Virus record (IMG/VR): IMGVR_UViG_3300046558_000210 | Coordinates: 1 to 22,516 of that record | Length of the DNA: 22,516 bases | Reading direction: 5' to 3' (one strand) | Origin: a virus | In this document: positions 8,497-22,200 of the stretch, piece by piece | Position numbering within the stretch: position 1 is the stretch's first letter | Layout: the number at the start of each line of letters is the position of its first letter | The notes under the pieces: generated by a model | Told to the model about the DNA's origin: nothing | The model's database searches: none | Seen by the model: only the letters and a program-made list of their open reading frames with translations | Position numbers and translations under genes: made by a program

Positions 8497-8751
8497 CTGA
8501 GGGGCTGTTTCGGGGGCGCTGCTTCGGCTTACCACAGCCGACTAATATCCAGTGCGCCTTTTGGGCTAGACCCCGACCAGGGCCTTCGCATCTTCTCCAC
8601 CGAGGGTCACCCGGCGTGCGGTCTCCGACAGATTCTGAATTCTAGACCGGCTCTCTACCAATGCTTGGGTACTATGCCTTCAGCCGGCGGTTCACGCAAG
8701 TCTAGCACGGCCGGTGTACCGTGTGTCGAGGCAGAACTCCATGATGCCTCG
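8497..8751 (-). ncRNA. Candidate structured RNA downstream of the large terminase
   Basis: About 290 bases between the terminase stop and the terminator carry no convincing coding frame but are rich in inverted repeats (minus strand). They are CGAGGCA/TGCCTCG (8751-8745/8733-8727), CACGG/CCGTG (8723-8719/8710-8706), CTAGAC/GTCTAG (8705-8700/8647-8642) stacked on CGGCT/AGCCG with an inner CCAA-GCA-TTGG hairpin, and GGCGC/GCGCC (8558-8554/8519-8515) enclosing CGGCT-6-AGCCG (8540-8525). A second GTCTAG (8571-8566) could compete for the same CTAGAC, so two mutually exclusive folds are possible. It ends directly in an intrinsic terminator, as an independent or processed 3' RNA would. It is not a tRNA: no T-arm with a paired stem exists. 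A packaging RNA, a regulatory 3' UTR or a cos/pac element are alternatives. Confidence 0.45.
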
Positions 8752-8776
8752 GGAGGGCCCCGCTGCATGCCGTCGT

Positions 8777-10270
8777 TTAGGAGAAGGAGCCCTGGCGGAC
8801 CTCCCGACGCTTGAAGCGCATCCGGTAGCGGCAGTCGTCGCCGATGTGGTCCTCGGCGTCCGTGTCCACGTCGTCCGGGTCCTTGTCGGAGCGGGGCAGG
8901 CTCGGCGTGGTGCGCAGGAAGTGCTGGCACCGCTCGCCCACGACGAATACCCCTGGCCTCTCCCGCGGCCGGCCGAGGCGGGGCTTGCCCTCCTCGTCCA
9001 GGTTGGCGGCGCCGGCCAGCAGCTTGCGGAACTGCTGCCAGCCCTGCTTGCGCGAGCCCGGGCCCTTGTCGGCCCTCTCCCACTTGACGCCCCGCCTCGA
9101 CATGTCCTTGGCGATGCACATGCCGTTCTCCTCGTCGAAGATGGAGGAGTCGGCCGGGCCCGGCTTGACCCTGCCCGCCAGGCCCATGGCCACCTCGCGC
9201 ATCTTGATCCCGTCGGCTATGTCGCCGGCGAGCATCCGGAGGCCCTTGTTCTCCTCGCCCTTCTGGCAGCCGTACCACTCGCCGATGCGGAAGAGGTCGC
9301 CGGGCACGGTGCGGAGGACCCTGCCCGAGGGCAGGACCAGGTCCGTGCCGTCGCTCTCCGCCCACCAGCCCACGGAGAAGGGCTTGCTCTCGCCCCAGTC
9401 GAAGGAGCGGTCGATCGACCAGGAGCGGGGCACCGCGAAGGGCGCCAGGACGTGCCTGGTGGCGTCCCAGAGGTCGTCGAGCATCCCGCCCGAGGTGATG
9501 TCCCAGCTGCCCGCCAGCCAGGCCTCCAGCTGCTGCGGGTTCGCAGCCGCCGCCCTGATCCGGCCGATGTAGCCGGGGTCGGCGTCGAGCAGGATCCGGT
9601 TCTCCTGGATGTTCCCGTGGATGGCGACGCGGTCCGGCTCGCCGGAGTCCGGGATGCCGGGGATCGGGGGCGTGACGATGATCCGGCCGCGCATCTGGGG
9701 CAGCTGGTAGCGCTTCTTGACCCAGTTGTGGCCCTTGCCGTAGGGGTTCGTGGTGGCGCGCACCTTGCGGGGCATGCCCGGCATGGTCCCGCGGCAGCAG
9801 GAGAACATCAGCTTGTAGCAGACGTCATTCGCCCAGTTGGTGAGCTCCTCCCACCCGATCCAGGGGTACGCGTGGCCGTGGTACTTCTTGTAGTCGTCCT
9901 TCTTGGCCATGTGGCGGAGCAGGAGCTGCTCGCCCTCGGGGAAGGTCCACACGTAGTCGGACTCGTTGAACTTCGCGCCGGGAAACCACAGTGTGAACCA
10001 GGCCTTGGACTTCGCCACGACGTCGGCGAGCTCCGGGTAGGACTCGCGGAAGAGGATGCCGCGCCAGGCAGCGCCGAAGCCCTGGCCCACGTGCTGGCAG
10101 AAGTCGGCCAGGAGCGCGTCGGTCTTGCCGGGGCCGCGCGTGCCCTCGTACAGGGTCTCGAATACCGGCGAGGAGAGGAAGAGGACCTGGGAGCCCGCCT
10201 GCGCGGCCCACACCATGACGGCGGGGTGCTCCTGCTTGCGCCTCGGCCGGTGTCCCGCGCGGGTCCTCAC
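8777..10270 (-). CDS. terL: Terminase large subunit (497 aa)
   Basis: This is the ATP-driven DNA packaging motor and headful/cos nuclease. The Walker A is GTRGPGKT at 43-50, the Walker B with catalytic glutamates is WIGWEE at 137-142, and the coupling motif is ATTNPYGKGHN at 172-182. The RNase H-like nuclease domain shows DRSFDWGE (Asp291), GPADSSIFDE (Asp374) and EDHIGDD (Asp474/Asp478). Length is typical. The GTG start at 10270 overlaps the upstream stop (GTGA); an internal ATG at codon 19 is an alternative, since the first 18 residues are basic and the GTG has a weak ribosome binding site. It is unusual in lying more than 5 kb from the small terminase gene. The transcript continues into the structured RNA candidate and terminator. 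Confidence 0.96.
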   Translation of the reverse strand: MRTRAGHRPRRKQEHPAVMVWAAQAGSQVLFLSSPVFETLYEGTRGPGKTDALLADFCQHVGQGFGAAWRGILFRESYPELADVVAKSKAWFTLWFPGAKFNESDYVWTFPEGEQLLLRHMAKKDDYKKYHGHAYPWIGWEELTNWANDVCYKLMFSCCRGTMPGMPRKVRATTNPYGKGHNWVKKRYQLPQMRGRIIVTPPIPGIPDSGEPDRVAIHGNIQENRILLDADPGYIGRIRAAAANPQQLEAWLAGSWDITSGGMLDDLWDATRHVLAPFAVPRSWSIDRSFDWGESKPFSVGWWAESDGTDLVLPSGRVLRTVPGDLFRIGEWYGCQKGEENKGLRMLAGDIADGIKMREVAMGLAGRVKPGPADSSIFDEENGMCIAKDMSRRGVKWERADKGPGSRKQGWQQFRKLLAGAANLDEEGKPRLGRPRERPGVFVVGERCQHFLRTTPSLPRSDKDPDDVDTDAEDHIGDDCRYRMRFKRREVRQGSFS

Positions 10271-13200
10271 GGCAGCGGGTACTTCTGCTTCAGGGCCTCG
10301 ACGGCCTCGGTGCGCTTGGCGCGCACGGATGGGTGGAGGTCTTCCATGAGCCAGGCCTTGCAGCAGCGGTGGGCGTAGGTGACCCGGCCGTCCTGGGCGA
10401 GCCGCTCCAGGTGCTGGATGTGGAAGAGGTCGGCCTTGGAGAGGGGGGCTGTCACGGTGGTGCTCCTGCGTGTTTGGGCAGGAGACACTGTACCGCGCCC
10501 CACGGGAGGACGTAACCCCGTCAGCCGTCGCCCCACCTGACTCTCCCGCGAAAAAGCAGGGGCGGGCACAACCGCCTCGCCGGGTCGATCGGCACGTAGC
10601 TCCACACCCTCGTTCGGCCGCGGCGCGCCTCCTCGTAGAGGAAGTGCGGGAACCAGCCCCAGTGAGACTTCCTCACCCTCACGCGCTGCGGCCTGCCGAG
10701 CCTGAACCTGCGGACGAGCATGGCCAGGGCGAAGATTAGGCAGTTGGACACGGGGCACTCCTGCGGGTGGGCCAGGAGACACTGTACCGCGGCCCGTGCG
10801 GGGACGTAACCCCGTCAGGCCTGGGTGAAGAGCTCCCTGAAGGCACCCATCACGTAGCCCTGCTCCCTCTTCGTCAGCAGGGGCCCGATCAGCTTGTGGA
10901 ACTGGGCCTCCTTCGAGAAGCTGTCCCACCGATCCTTCGCCAGGACGGGCTCCGGGGCCCTCTCGGCGGCCTTCATCCAGAACAGCTCGTGCTCCAGGTG
11001 GAAGACCCTGTTCTCCAGCTCGGCCTTGGCCCTGGCCGTCTGGGCCAGCTCCTTCGCCAGCTCCAGCTTGCTGCGGCTGTCCATCAGCCAGTCGACGAGG
11101 CTCACCAGGCGGGCCTCTCGCTGTACCCGCCTCGGTACTCCCGCAGCTTGAAGCCGTGGTCCACGATGAAGACTTTCTCTCGACGCACGGGAGGTAGGCA
11201 TGGCTCACAGCAGTCACGCGCACTCGTCGTCGAGGGTATCTCGAACCCAGGCTGGGCAGTCCGGGGGAAGGCGGAGGCCGGGAAGAGGTGCCAGCCGTGC
11301 GTCAGGCCCCGCCCGAGCCGCAGGTTATCAAACTGGACGAGGACCCAGCCGGACCTGTTGCTGGCCTGGACCAGGGCACCCTCGCCCTTCAGCCCCGGCT
11401 TGATGCCACTGTAGAAGTCGTGCCTCATGAGTGCCTCGGCGAGGGCATGCCTGCCAGACGGCGCAGCTCGGCGATCGAGAGCCCCGGGCAGACGTCGAGG
11501 ATCGCCACGACGAGGCCGGGGGTGATCGCCTCGAGGCCGCGCCTGGTGCGGGACAGCTGCGCGCCGTCCGTGCCCAGGATGTCAGCCAGCTGCTGCCAGG
11601 TCCGCGCGCCGACGAGGCCCGCCACGTGGTCCAGGAGGGCTCCCGGCCGGTAGTCGGGGTGGTCCAGGATGGCCCTGGCGAAGCTCTCCTTCGGGGGACG
11701 GCCCGCCCGCGCGGCCTGGGGCGCCGGCGAGTGGTCCATGAGGGCCGAGGCCCAGCTCACCTGCCCCTCCAGGCAGGCAGGCCGGCGCGGGCGCGCAGCT
11801 CGTGGGCCGTCATCCCTGGGACGGCGTCCAGGATCGCGAGCATCACGACGGGCGTGAGCACCTCGGCGCGGTGGCGCACCCGGCTGATCTGGGGTGGGGT
11901 GAGGCCCAGGTGCCTGCTCAGGGCGGCGTCGTTCTTGAGCAGCAGGAACCCGCGCACGTAGTCCAGCAGGCGGTCGGGGTCGTAGTCCGGGGACATCAGG
12001 GCCCGGGCCTTGGCGGCCGCGCGGGCCTCAGTGGTTCTCTCTACCATCTTCACTCTCCTTGTGTCTTAGGGGCTCGGCAGAGCACGTAGCCCCGGATCTC
12101 CGTGTTGTTCGCGCAGCCTGTCCAGGTGGGGCAGGCCTCCAGCTGCTCGTGGGTACTCGAGTCGTACGACCTCCAGAGGCCGTCGACGTAGCGCAGGTAG
12201 GCGGTGGCCATCAGTCCAAGGCCGTCGACGTAGCGCAGGTAGGCGGTGGCCATCAGTCCTCCTTGTAGTAGGTCATGCCGTCGTCGCACAGCCAGCCCGT
12301 CTTGGGGTTGACATAGCCCTTGTAGACCGTGGTGCCCTCGATCCTGGCGACCGGCTTGCAGCCGTGGGCATTGCGCCAGTCAACCCACTCCCGGGTCTCG
12401 CGGCGGCTCTCGTGCACTGCCCAGGCACAGAGCAGGAGGATGAACGCTGCGATGGCTAGGACGATGCCCAGCTCGGCATCGATGCGCCCGCACTGGCATG
12501 GGGCACATCCGCACCCGCTGCAGGTGCGCCAATTTGAGGATTGCTTGGTCTTCATTCGAATCTCCTCTATGAAAGTAGTAAGGGCATCATCTCACACCGG
12601 GGTGCGGGATGATGCCCACGTTTACTGCCGCACGGCTATACGCTGGCTATGCACAGTTCCCGGTGATGATGACCGGAGGGTTGGCCTCCAGGGCCGTCTG
12701 GGGGCGTGCCCCCATGCTCTCCAGCGCCTCGCGCTCGACCGGCAGGTCGCGCTGGACGGCGTCCAGCTCGGTGAACTTCTCGGGGTAGCGCCTGCGGAGC
12801 TTGGCGATGTTGGCCTCGCGGCAAGACGCCTCGGTCACCCCGCTCGCGTCGAAGCCGATGGCCTGGTACCACTCGATGTCGCCGACCTCCTCGCCGAAGT
12901 TGACCAGGTCCAGCTGCCCGCCGACGTAGGGCGCGGCCAGGGCCTCGAGCATCTCCCCGCTCTCGGTGTAGCAGCCCAGGGCGCAGTGCAGGAGGCGGAC
13001 CGGGATCGCGTCCAGCTCGCGCGGGACGCCGTTCTCACCCTCGAGGCGGTCGTTGATCGCATCGCCGCTGTGGCCCGCCAGGCGGCACAGGGACTGGAGC
13101 TCGGAGGCCATGCTGGCCGAGAGGGCCTGGACCTTGGCGGGGTCCATCGGCTGGCCGTAGTACAGGCGGCGCTTCACCAGGTCGGCGAGGCGGGCCATGT

Positions 13201-16200
13201 TGATGAGGACCGTGAGCACCTGGTCGAAGGCGCGCTGGTTGATGATGAGCTGGGCGGGCACGGACTCCGTGCGGACCGCCTGGGCGATGTAGGTGGGGCT
13301 ATCCATTGTACTTACTTCTCCTTCTTGGGTTTAGGTTCGGGGGTTGCTGTGTGGGGGCCTGCCGGGCAGGCCTCGTGCGCCAGGCGCTCGGAGGTGCCCG
13401 AGACGCCGATGTGGAACTTCTCCCCGCAGCCCCGGCAGGTCAGGCAGTCCGCGCTCCAGTCGAGCGGGACCACGTGACCGTGCCAGGGAATGCTAGGCGG
13501 CTGGCTTGGCATCCGTGCCCGCCAGGGTCTTCATCTCGGCGGCCAGGGCTGGGTTGAACTCGGCCACCGCGCGGTCGAACTCCTCGCGGGCCGGCGTGCC
13601 GACTGGGAAGGCCGAGGCGTGCTGCATGAGCAGGGCCTGGCGCTGCTGGGCCCGCTGCAGCTCGGCGACCTGGCCCGTGAACTTCTCCTCGCGGTCGAGC
13701 ATGGCGAGGTACTCGGTCTTGTCCACGCGCTGGACGGTCCACTTGTAGACGAACTTCGCCGAGAGGTCGATGCGCGGTGTGTCGTCCACCTCCACGACCC
13801 TCACGCAGCAGAGGCCACTGTGCGGGGAGTCGACGACGACCGTGTCGCCGACATAGACGGCGCCCATGTGCTTGTAGGTGTACAGCTGGCCCTGGTCCAG
13901 CGGCTGGCCGGTGGTGCGGCTGTGCGCGGGGTGGGTCGAGGCCGGGGCCAGGTCGGCGGGGAAGCGGACCTTGATCGTGGTGAAGCCCGTCTGCAGGAGG
14001 GAGAGGAGGTGGTGCGGCTGGGTCGACATGGCGTTTCCTTCTGGGTGGTTGGTCAGGGGTTCATTGTGTCCCGGTCCCTCGCAGATGGACGCCGTCGTCT
14101 ACTTGTCCCGGCCGAAGAGCTGGAATGAAAAAGCCCGCAGCCGGCGGTTAGGCGGACTACGGGCTTAGTGCCAGGATGTGAGGCCCGACGGGTACTGGGA
14201 GCTTTGTCTGCCCTGCAGAGCAGCTTCTTCCCTCGGGAGGTGTTCCTGGCCCCCGGGCAAATAACTCCCGGCGGTTCGATGCACACATGACCAAAGCATG
14301 GGAGCATGATGCCCGGGACGGGCCCCGGCGTACGCCGTCACTTGTCCCGGCCGAAGAGCTGGGCCTTGCCCCGCAGGGTGTTCTCCCGGTGGGTCACCGG
14401 CTCCAGGTGCGAGGGCCTCACGCAGCACCGGACCCTGCAGACGTGGTCGAGCAGCAGGCCGTCGGGTATCGGGCCGACGTGGGCCTCGTAGGACGTCCTG
14501 TGGGCCATCATCTCGCCCTCCGGGGTGCGGACCCGGCCGTAGCCGTTGCGGTTGAGACGCCCGACCCAGATCCAGCACTCGTCCATGGGCGCCACGACCA
14601 GGACCGGGACGCACAGGGAGGCGATCCTCTCCCTCACATCTCCCTCCAGGTCTTGGCCCGGTGGTCGCGGAGTGCCTCCTGGGCCAGCTCCCTGGCGAAG
14701 CCCTCGGGCGTGTCATCGTCGACCTGGAGCTGGTCGGACAGGCTCACCAGCCTGGCGTGGGTGCGCCTGCCCACTGGGCCGTACAGGACCAGGTAGGCCC
14801 CGCCGCGGTGCGTCCTGCCGGACTTGGCCCGGCTCACGGCCTCACCCCCGCGTCCTTGCAGGCGGTGCACAGGTAGTACAGCACGATGCCCCGGCGCAGG
14901 AAGGGGTGGCGCTCCACCACGTGCCGGGTGTAGGTGGCCTCCTCGTCAGCGGGGCCCAGCGGACCGAGCTCTGCCAGCCCGTGGGGTACGCTGACGGCGA
15001 TCGCGGGCTCACGCTCCATGCCGCGCGGGCACGGCCGGTGGTACTGGCACTGCGGGTTGTCGCAGATCATGGCCGCTGCCCCCTCGCGGGCTTGAGCATG
15101 CTCAGGACCCTCTCCCCGATGAGCTCGCGGGAGGGCGCCTCGAGGCGGTGGGTGAGGACGTACCACAGGCACCAGGCGTAGAGGCGGGCCATGTGGAAGC
15201 GCTTCCAGCGGAGCTTGACGTGGAGGATCATTGCGGGGGCTCCTCGGCGGGGCGCGGGGGCTTGTTCGACGTGATGCGGGCGCCCGCCAGGTCCCCTATG
15301 GCCGCGATGAACGGCGCGGAGGGGTGGCAGTTGTGGATGGCGACGAGCATGGCCGGGGCCTGCATGGCCTGGGCCAGGACCTCGTCCGAGCGCAGGGCCT
15401 CGCCGCAGGACCCGCCCCGGGTGAAGAGACTCCCGCACATGCGGCAGCGGTAGGTGAAGACGGCTGTGGTGGCCATGCTCACCTCCCCGCCCGCTGGCGC
15501 TGCGCGAGCTTCTCGCGACGGTCCGCGCAGCAGAAGCACAGGCCAAGCCCCAGGGCGAGGCGCTGCGGCTCGACGGGCTCCTCGCAGCTGATGCAGTCGC
15601 CGGTCCCGTCGGGGGCGGGCATCGAGGCCGCGGCCTGGAGCTCCTGCCTGCGGCGGGCCTCCCTCACGGCGAAGTCCGCCTCGCTGCTGGCCCTGTCTGT
15701 GTCGTCCGTGAGGCGCTCGGCCTCGAGGTCCCGCTTGTCTACTTCCACTGCGTGCTCCCTGTCGTTGTTGTTCGTTTGGTGAGAGCCTCCATACTGCCCT
15801 GGAGGCCCCGTCCCGCGAGCCGTCAGTCGCCTGCCGGCGCGTCGCCCGTGTTGCCCGCGTACTTCTCCTGCTGGGCCTTGGCCTGCTCGGCCCACGTCTT
15901 CGCGTCGATCGCGCCCGGCACGATGAGGACGCCGGTGGCCTGGCCCAGGCCGTGGTCGTGCTTGACGTTCTCGCGGTACTTCTCGGGCATGTTCCCCTTG
16001 AGGAGCAGCGTGAGCAGCGGGTCGCTGTACTTCTTGGTCGTGAGCAGGCGCTCCGTGCCCGTGGTCGCGTCCTTGACGGTCGTGGGCATGCCCTGCCAGA
16101 TCACGGGCTCATCGATGCCCTCGACGGCGCGGCGGTGCGCCTCGGCCTCCAGGTTGTCGCAGGCCTCCAGGATGGCCGCCTGGTAGAGGTCCTCGAACCA

Positions 16201-19200
16201 CTCCTCCTCGTCGCGCCAGTAGCTCACTGTGGCCCGGGAGATGTCGGCCACCTGGCACCCGTCCGAGACGATGCCCCGCCTGCTGAAGGCCCGCAGGAAG
16301 TTCACCTGCCGCTGCTTGCGGAGCGCGGCCGGGGCCGTCAGCCCGTACAGCTCCTCCTCGAAGAGCTCGAGCCTGCCCACCGTCGAGCGCTCGAGCAGGG
16401 CCCGGCCCCATTCCTTGTCGTGGTCAATCATGTCCTGCCTCCATCGTGTGTGTACTGGTGACTGTACCAGGCCCCGGGCCCGGCGTAACCCCGCGGGCTG
16501 TCGTGCCTATGCAGGTGCGAGCCTAGCGGATCTGCCCTTGGAGGGATTTTTAGCAGTGAGCCCTCGAGTTTTTGATCGGCCAGGGCCTCAGCCCCATTGG
16601 CCACGAGCGCCCCGATCCACCCATTTGCCATCCCCGCGTCCCGGCCGTGTCGAGCTACCCTCCGATTTGTTCAAAAATGCCCGAAGTTCCTTTAAAAACA
16701 TAAAAATATAAACCTTTATTTTTAAATATAAAGTAAATAAATATAAAGGATTATACAGAGTTACTTAACCAAATCAACCACTTAGGGTACAAGTATAGAC
16801 CTTATGGACCTTCTAGACCTGTTTTTCAAACCGGGAAAATCATACCACCGAATAAGATCATGCAGTGCGTTCGGTTTGCTCCGGGTATTTACCTGGGCGA
16901 ATAAAAAGTCCGAGGTCTGTACGCTCTGTTTATCGAACCGGGCCTAGGTACGCTTGCCTTCCAGTGTATAAGGTAAGCGTTTCACTAGGCCCGTTAGGTT
17001 ATACTCCCTCGCCCGTGGCCGTCTTAGTCCGCCTGTGACCAGCTCAGTGTTGCGCCCATCTTCTTCTCAAAGGCAGACCTGCAAATGCCCAGGGGCGGGA
17101 TGCCATAGGCCGACGCCCTGCCGAGCCGGTCGACTTTCAGGGCGTACATCGAGTCGAGGGGCTTCGTCTGTGTGTTGCGCAGCGGGGACACCAGTTTGTT
17201 GAGGCGCATCCCGAAGGCTACGGCATCAGCCGGGCGGTACGCCCGCTGCTCCTTGGCGAACTCGACATAGTCTGCCCTCAGCAGCTCCTTGATTGCCACC
17301 ACCTCGCTGGCAGCCCAGTCATCGGGCACATCTGGCAGGAACCCGTCGATCAGCTTACCATACCACCACCGCTCGACGTCATCCATGCTGAGGATCTTCT
17401 GGGTCATGAGGGCCTTCGTGGCTGGGACATCGTCACGTGGAGCCCACTCGCCCAGGTCACGAATCAGCAGGTCATGAAGCATGGCAGCAAGCCCTCCATC
17501 ACGGTACATCTGGGCATTGAGGGCATTGAAGAACTTCACGTCGCCCTTGCGGATATTATTCACGTCGAAGCATCCGAACCGGCGCTCCCCGTCCAGACCT
17601 GCAGGCACGACCCAATCCCCGTTTGCGGCCATGACGATATGGATGAGGTTCTTGCCCATGATTGCATCCCGGCCCTTGCCCTCATAGGCGATCGTCGGCT
17701 CAGTGACCAGCTGCTTGAGCTTCGCCTCGCCGCTCTTGTCGCCTGCCCAGAAGGCCTCGTCAGCAAACAGGCAGACACAGTTCTGCAAGTGGGAGTTAAA
17801 GCGCCCTGTAAGGTGCTCTGGCGAGCTGATGTGCAGCCCGTGTGCGCCCGCCAGCTCGGATATCGCCCGCCCGAGCGTGCCCTTGCCTGTGCCCTTCTCG
17901 CCACGGAAGCAGAGCGCGACTTCTGCTGCCCTGTTTGGCTTCTGTACCATGTAGGCGATCCAGTTGAGCACGTACTCGTAGTGCTCGGGCACCCCGTCCA
18001 CTAGGACGTCGAGGATGAGGGACTTCATCAGCGACCAGTCGCCCTTCTTCGGCTGGACTGACCAGCCCTTCCAGAGGTTGAGCCAGCCCTCGTGGCCGCG
18101 CTCGGGGTCGAAGATCACGCCCTTGTACTGCCTGCGCTGTGACGACTGCAGCCAGAGCTTGGACTTGGGCAGGAGCTTGTCGCCCAGCTCCACGAGCTGG
18201 TTGCAGTACAGGTTCTCGAAGTCCTCCTTGGAGGAGCGCTGGAAGAACGTCCTGTTGAGCACGGGGTCAATCTCCTCGGTGAAGATCCGGAACTTCCCGC
18301 CCTCAAACACCACGGCGTGCTTCTCGTTGAGCTCGTCGACGACGCCCAGCTTCTCCTGCGGGGGCTCGCGCAGCCTGTCGTCGTCCACGCCAGCGCCCTC
18401 GTCCTCCTCGCCCTCCCACTCCTCGAAGTCATCCTCCGGCTCGGAGCGCGCGACCTCGCCGCCCGCGTCCTGCACCACCTTGTGCAGGTACTTCACGGTC
18501 ACCGGGCGTCCGCCCTTCGAGCTGGCCGTGTGCAAGGAGTCCCAGCGGCGGCCGATGATCCAGCCGTCGTCCGCGTACTTGGGGTCCTGGGTGGACCAGT
18601 CGATGAACTCCTGCCTGCCCTCGCCCGCGGTCGCGTGGTGGCATGCCATCATTACATCCAGCCAGTCCTCGTGCTCGCCGAAGTCCTCGGCGTCGATCCA
18701 CTCGAGCGAGCGGGCGAGCATCTCGGGTGTCAGCTCGCCGAGCCCCGCGGCCTCGCCGTGCGCCCTGGTGGGGCGGCGGATCAGGCGCAGCAGTATGTCC
18801 GGCAGCTCAGGGGCCTCTGTCAGGTGCGGGGCGAAGTCGTCCCACTCGTAGTACCCGCCGCTCGGGTGGATCGAGCCCGCGGCGACGACCTGGCGCCCTG
18901 CGCTCTTGAAGTCCAGGCCCGGATAGTCGTCGAGCGTGTCGAGGATATCTGCATCAGCAGGCTTGCGGAACCAGTAGTGGTCACCGCCCGAGCCCGTCAC
19001 CGTGTGTGGGGCCTTCGTGAGGTCCAGGCCGATGGTGGCCACAAGCTCGGCCAGCGAGTTGCGGTCCTCAGGGAAGTTCCGTGGGTCCACGTCAAGCACC
19101 ATCATGGTCGGCGGCAACCGTACACCCACGTTCACCCCCGACTTGTCTGCACCTGATAGCACGGCTGCGCTGTCATACTGCCTCGCCTGCCATGCGCCAT

Positions 19201-22200
19201 CCCGCGGGGTCTTGCCGCGCTGGCGACCGCGCTCGTCGACTGCCTGCCAGTGGTGCAGCGGTATCAGCTGCAGCCCCGCAGCCATATATGCGGCCATATC
19301 CCGGGTACGGATGGCCTTCATGCCTTCACCCGCGGCTTTCCTGGGATAGACTGTAACCACTCATACTCTGCCTGCAGGGCCCTGTCAATCAGTGCCCGTA
19401 CTGCATCTCCCTCACTCCATGTGGAAGAGCCCTCTGGGTCTGCCCTCCGAAGTGTCTTTACCTGCCTGCGCAGGTAGTCCCGCTGCTTATCCGAAAGCCG
19501 GACGCTAAGCTGTGTGCCCAAAGCCATACTGTATGCTCTCCGTGTTATGTGTCATCTGCATCTAGGCTTTTTGGCCTGAGACAGACATAATACCCGGAAA
19601 TGCACTACGGCTCTTCCGGCGTTTGCACCGCACGCTTTGCTGGCCCCGGTCCCTGGTACGGCGGTTGTCAGGGACCGGCCCGGGTGTTAAAGTGGCTGCT
19701 CACTCAACCCGCTCAACCATACAAGGAGAAGAGCACATGGACATGAACCAATACATGCAGCACAAGCTGGACCTGTCGGCCCGCATCGCTAGCGCCCTGG
19801 AGTCGATCGCCAAGAGCCTGGCCGACGGCAAGGCACCCGGCGAGACGGCCGCCCCTGTGACGACTGCCTCCGCGACGACTGCCGCTGAGCGCGCTGCCTC
19901 CCAGGAGGCTGGCGGCGAGAAGGCCCGCGCCACGGCCACCGCAGCCCAGGCCAAGCAGAAGAAGGAGGCCGAGGAGAAGGCTGCTGCCGCTGCTGCCGTC
20001 GCCGAGGCCCAGGCCCTCGCTGACAAGGCCAAGGCCCTCGCTGACAAGGCAGCCAAGGACAAGGCCGACGCCGAGGCACTGGCCGCAGCCATGGGCGACG
20101 ACGAGGTGAAGGACGTCAAGAAGCACACCATCGACGACGTCCGCACCGCCCTGAAGGCCTACGCCGCCCGCGAGGGCAACCCAGCGGCCATGAAGCTGCT
20201 CGCCGACCACGGCTCCGCCTCGGTCAGCGCCCTGGACGTCGACAAGTACGGCGACTTCATCGCGGCCTGCGCCTAAGCCATGGCGAGGACCAGGACCCAC
20301 CCACTGCCCACGCGGGACCGGCTGCGTGAGCTGTACGACTACGACCGCCGGGGCTTCTTCGTGCGCCGTCGCAAGGCCAGCTACCGCGGGCCGGGCAGGG
20401 TGGGGGACCTGGTCCAGGGCACCCGCAACAGCAGCGGCATCCTCTACGTGACCGTCGACGGCCGCGCACGCGCCCTCAGCCAGCTCGTCTGGCAGTGGCA
20501 CAACGGGGACGACCCCGGGCGCATGCGGTACGTCGACGGGAACCCGGAGAACTGCTGCATCTCGAACCTAGCACTGGAAGGAATGTAACCCATGGCTACC
20601 ATAGCCGTACACCGGGAGGTCAAGGCCTCCTTCGCCCAGGCCTTCAAGGCCCTCAACGCCCGGGCAGACGTCTCGGGCTACCTGCAGAGCGCGGCCCATG
20701 TGCCCGCTGAGCCAGGCCTGCTGGACCTGGTCTTCGTTGTACCCACCTCCCTGGTAGCACGCATCGACGAGGCCCTGGCCCCGTTCGTGCAGGCGGCAAG
20801 CCAGTACCGCGAGTTTGGCGGCCCCTTCAAGACCGGGGAGGCTTGATGGGCGCTCACGCAACAAAGGGAGCCTCGGGGGCCAAGCGGTGGATGGCCTGCC
20901 CCGGCTCGCTCAAGCTGTCCGAGGGGCGGCCGAACGAGTCGGGTGAGGCGGCCATGCAGGGTACAGCTGCACACCACCTGGGCGAGACCTGCCTGAAGGA
21001 GGGCAGCGATGCCGAGAAGTACCTGGGGCAGGTCATCGCCCTGGACCAGGACGAGGACTGCTATCTGCTGGACCCGCGGGCATCCAACCTGGAGGAGCTG
21101 CTGACCACGGGCGCCATCAAGGCCACCTTCGAGGTCGACTCGAACATGGCGGATGCAGTCCAGGTCTACCTGACCGCCGTGCGTGACGAGATGGAGCGCA
21201 TGGGGCCTGACGCCGAGCTGGCGGTCGAGCAGCGCTGCGACCTGTCCTGGCTCCGCCCGGGCATGTTCGGGACGAACGACGCCCGGCTGCTGCTGCTCTT
21301 CGAGGAGCTGTCCGTCTTCGACTACAAGCACGGCCAGGGCGTCACTGTGGAGGTCGAGGAGGCACACGAGGTTGAGATACCTGGTGGCCTGACGATGACC
21401 GTCTTCAAGCCTAACATCCAGCTCGTGTACTATGCCATCGGGGCGGCAGAGGCATGCGGCTGGGCGTTCGAGCGGGTGAAGATCACCGTGGTCCAGCCCC
21501 GCAAGGCTCACTCTGATGGCCCTGTACGCAGTGTCACCTTCTCCAAGGCCGACCTGCTGGTCTATGCCGCCGAGCTGGGCGAGGCATCGGACGTCTGCGA
21601 CCGGGCAGATGCTGCTCATGGAGACATGGCAAGCCTGGAAGACCTGGCAGACTGGGAGGCAGCGTACCTCAAGGCCGGCAAGCACTGCCAGTTCTGCCCC
21701 GCCGCAGGCATTCCGTGCCCGGAGCTGGAGCGCGAGACCTACCGTGAGGCAGGGGTCGACTTCGCAGAGGACGGGAGCATCTCCTGTGACGTCATGGACG
21801 AAGGGGTCCGTGATGCCCTCCTGGAGCGCGCCATGCGCGTCATCCCCATCCTGGACGTCTACATCAAGGCGGTCGAGACGGAGGCCCTGCGGCGCCTCAG
21901 GGAGTCCCAGGACGGCACCGGCTTCGGCTACAAGCTGGTGCGCAAGCGCTCCATCCGCAAGTGGACCGCAGATGACACGCTGGTGGCCGAGCACCTGGTG
22001 GAGAAGGGCTTCCCCCGGGAGCTGCTCTTCAACGAGCCGAAGATGCGCTCCCCCACCCAGGTCGAGGCCCTCCGCCCGGTTGAGCTGATGGCATCCCTCA
22101 AGGCTGCCAAGGTCAAGGCCCCGGCCCAGGCCATCAAGGCGATGATCGCCGAGCTGGCCCACAAGCCGGAGGGCGGGCTCACCATCGCCCCGGCGTCCGA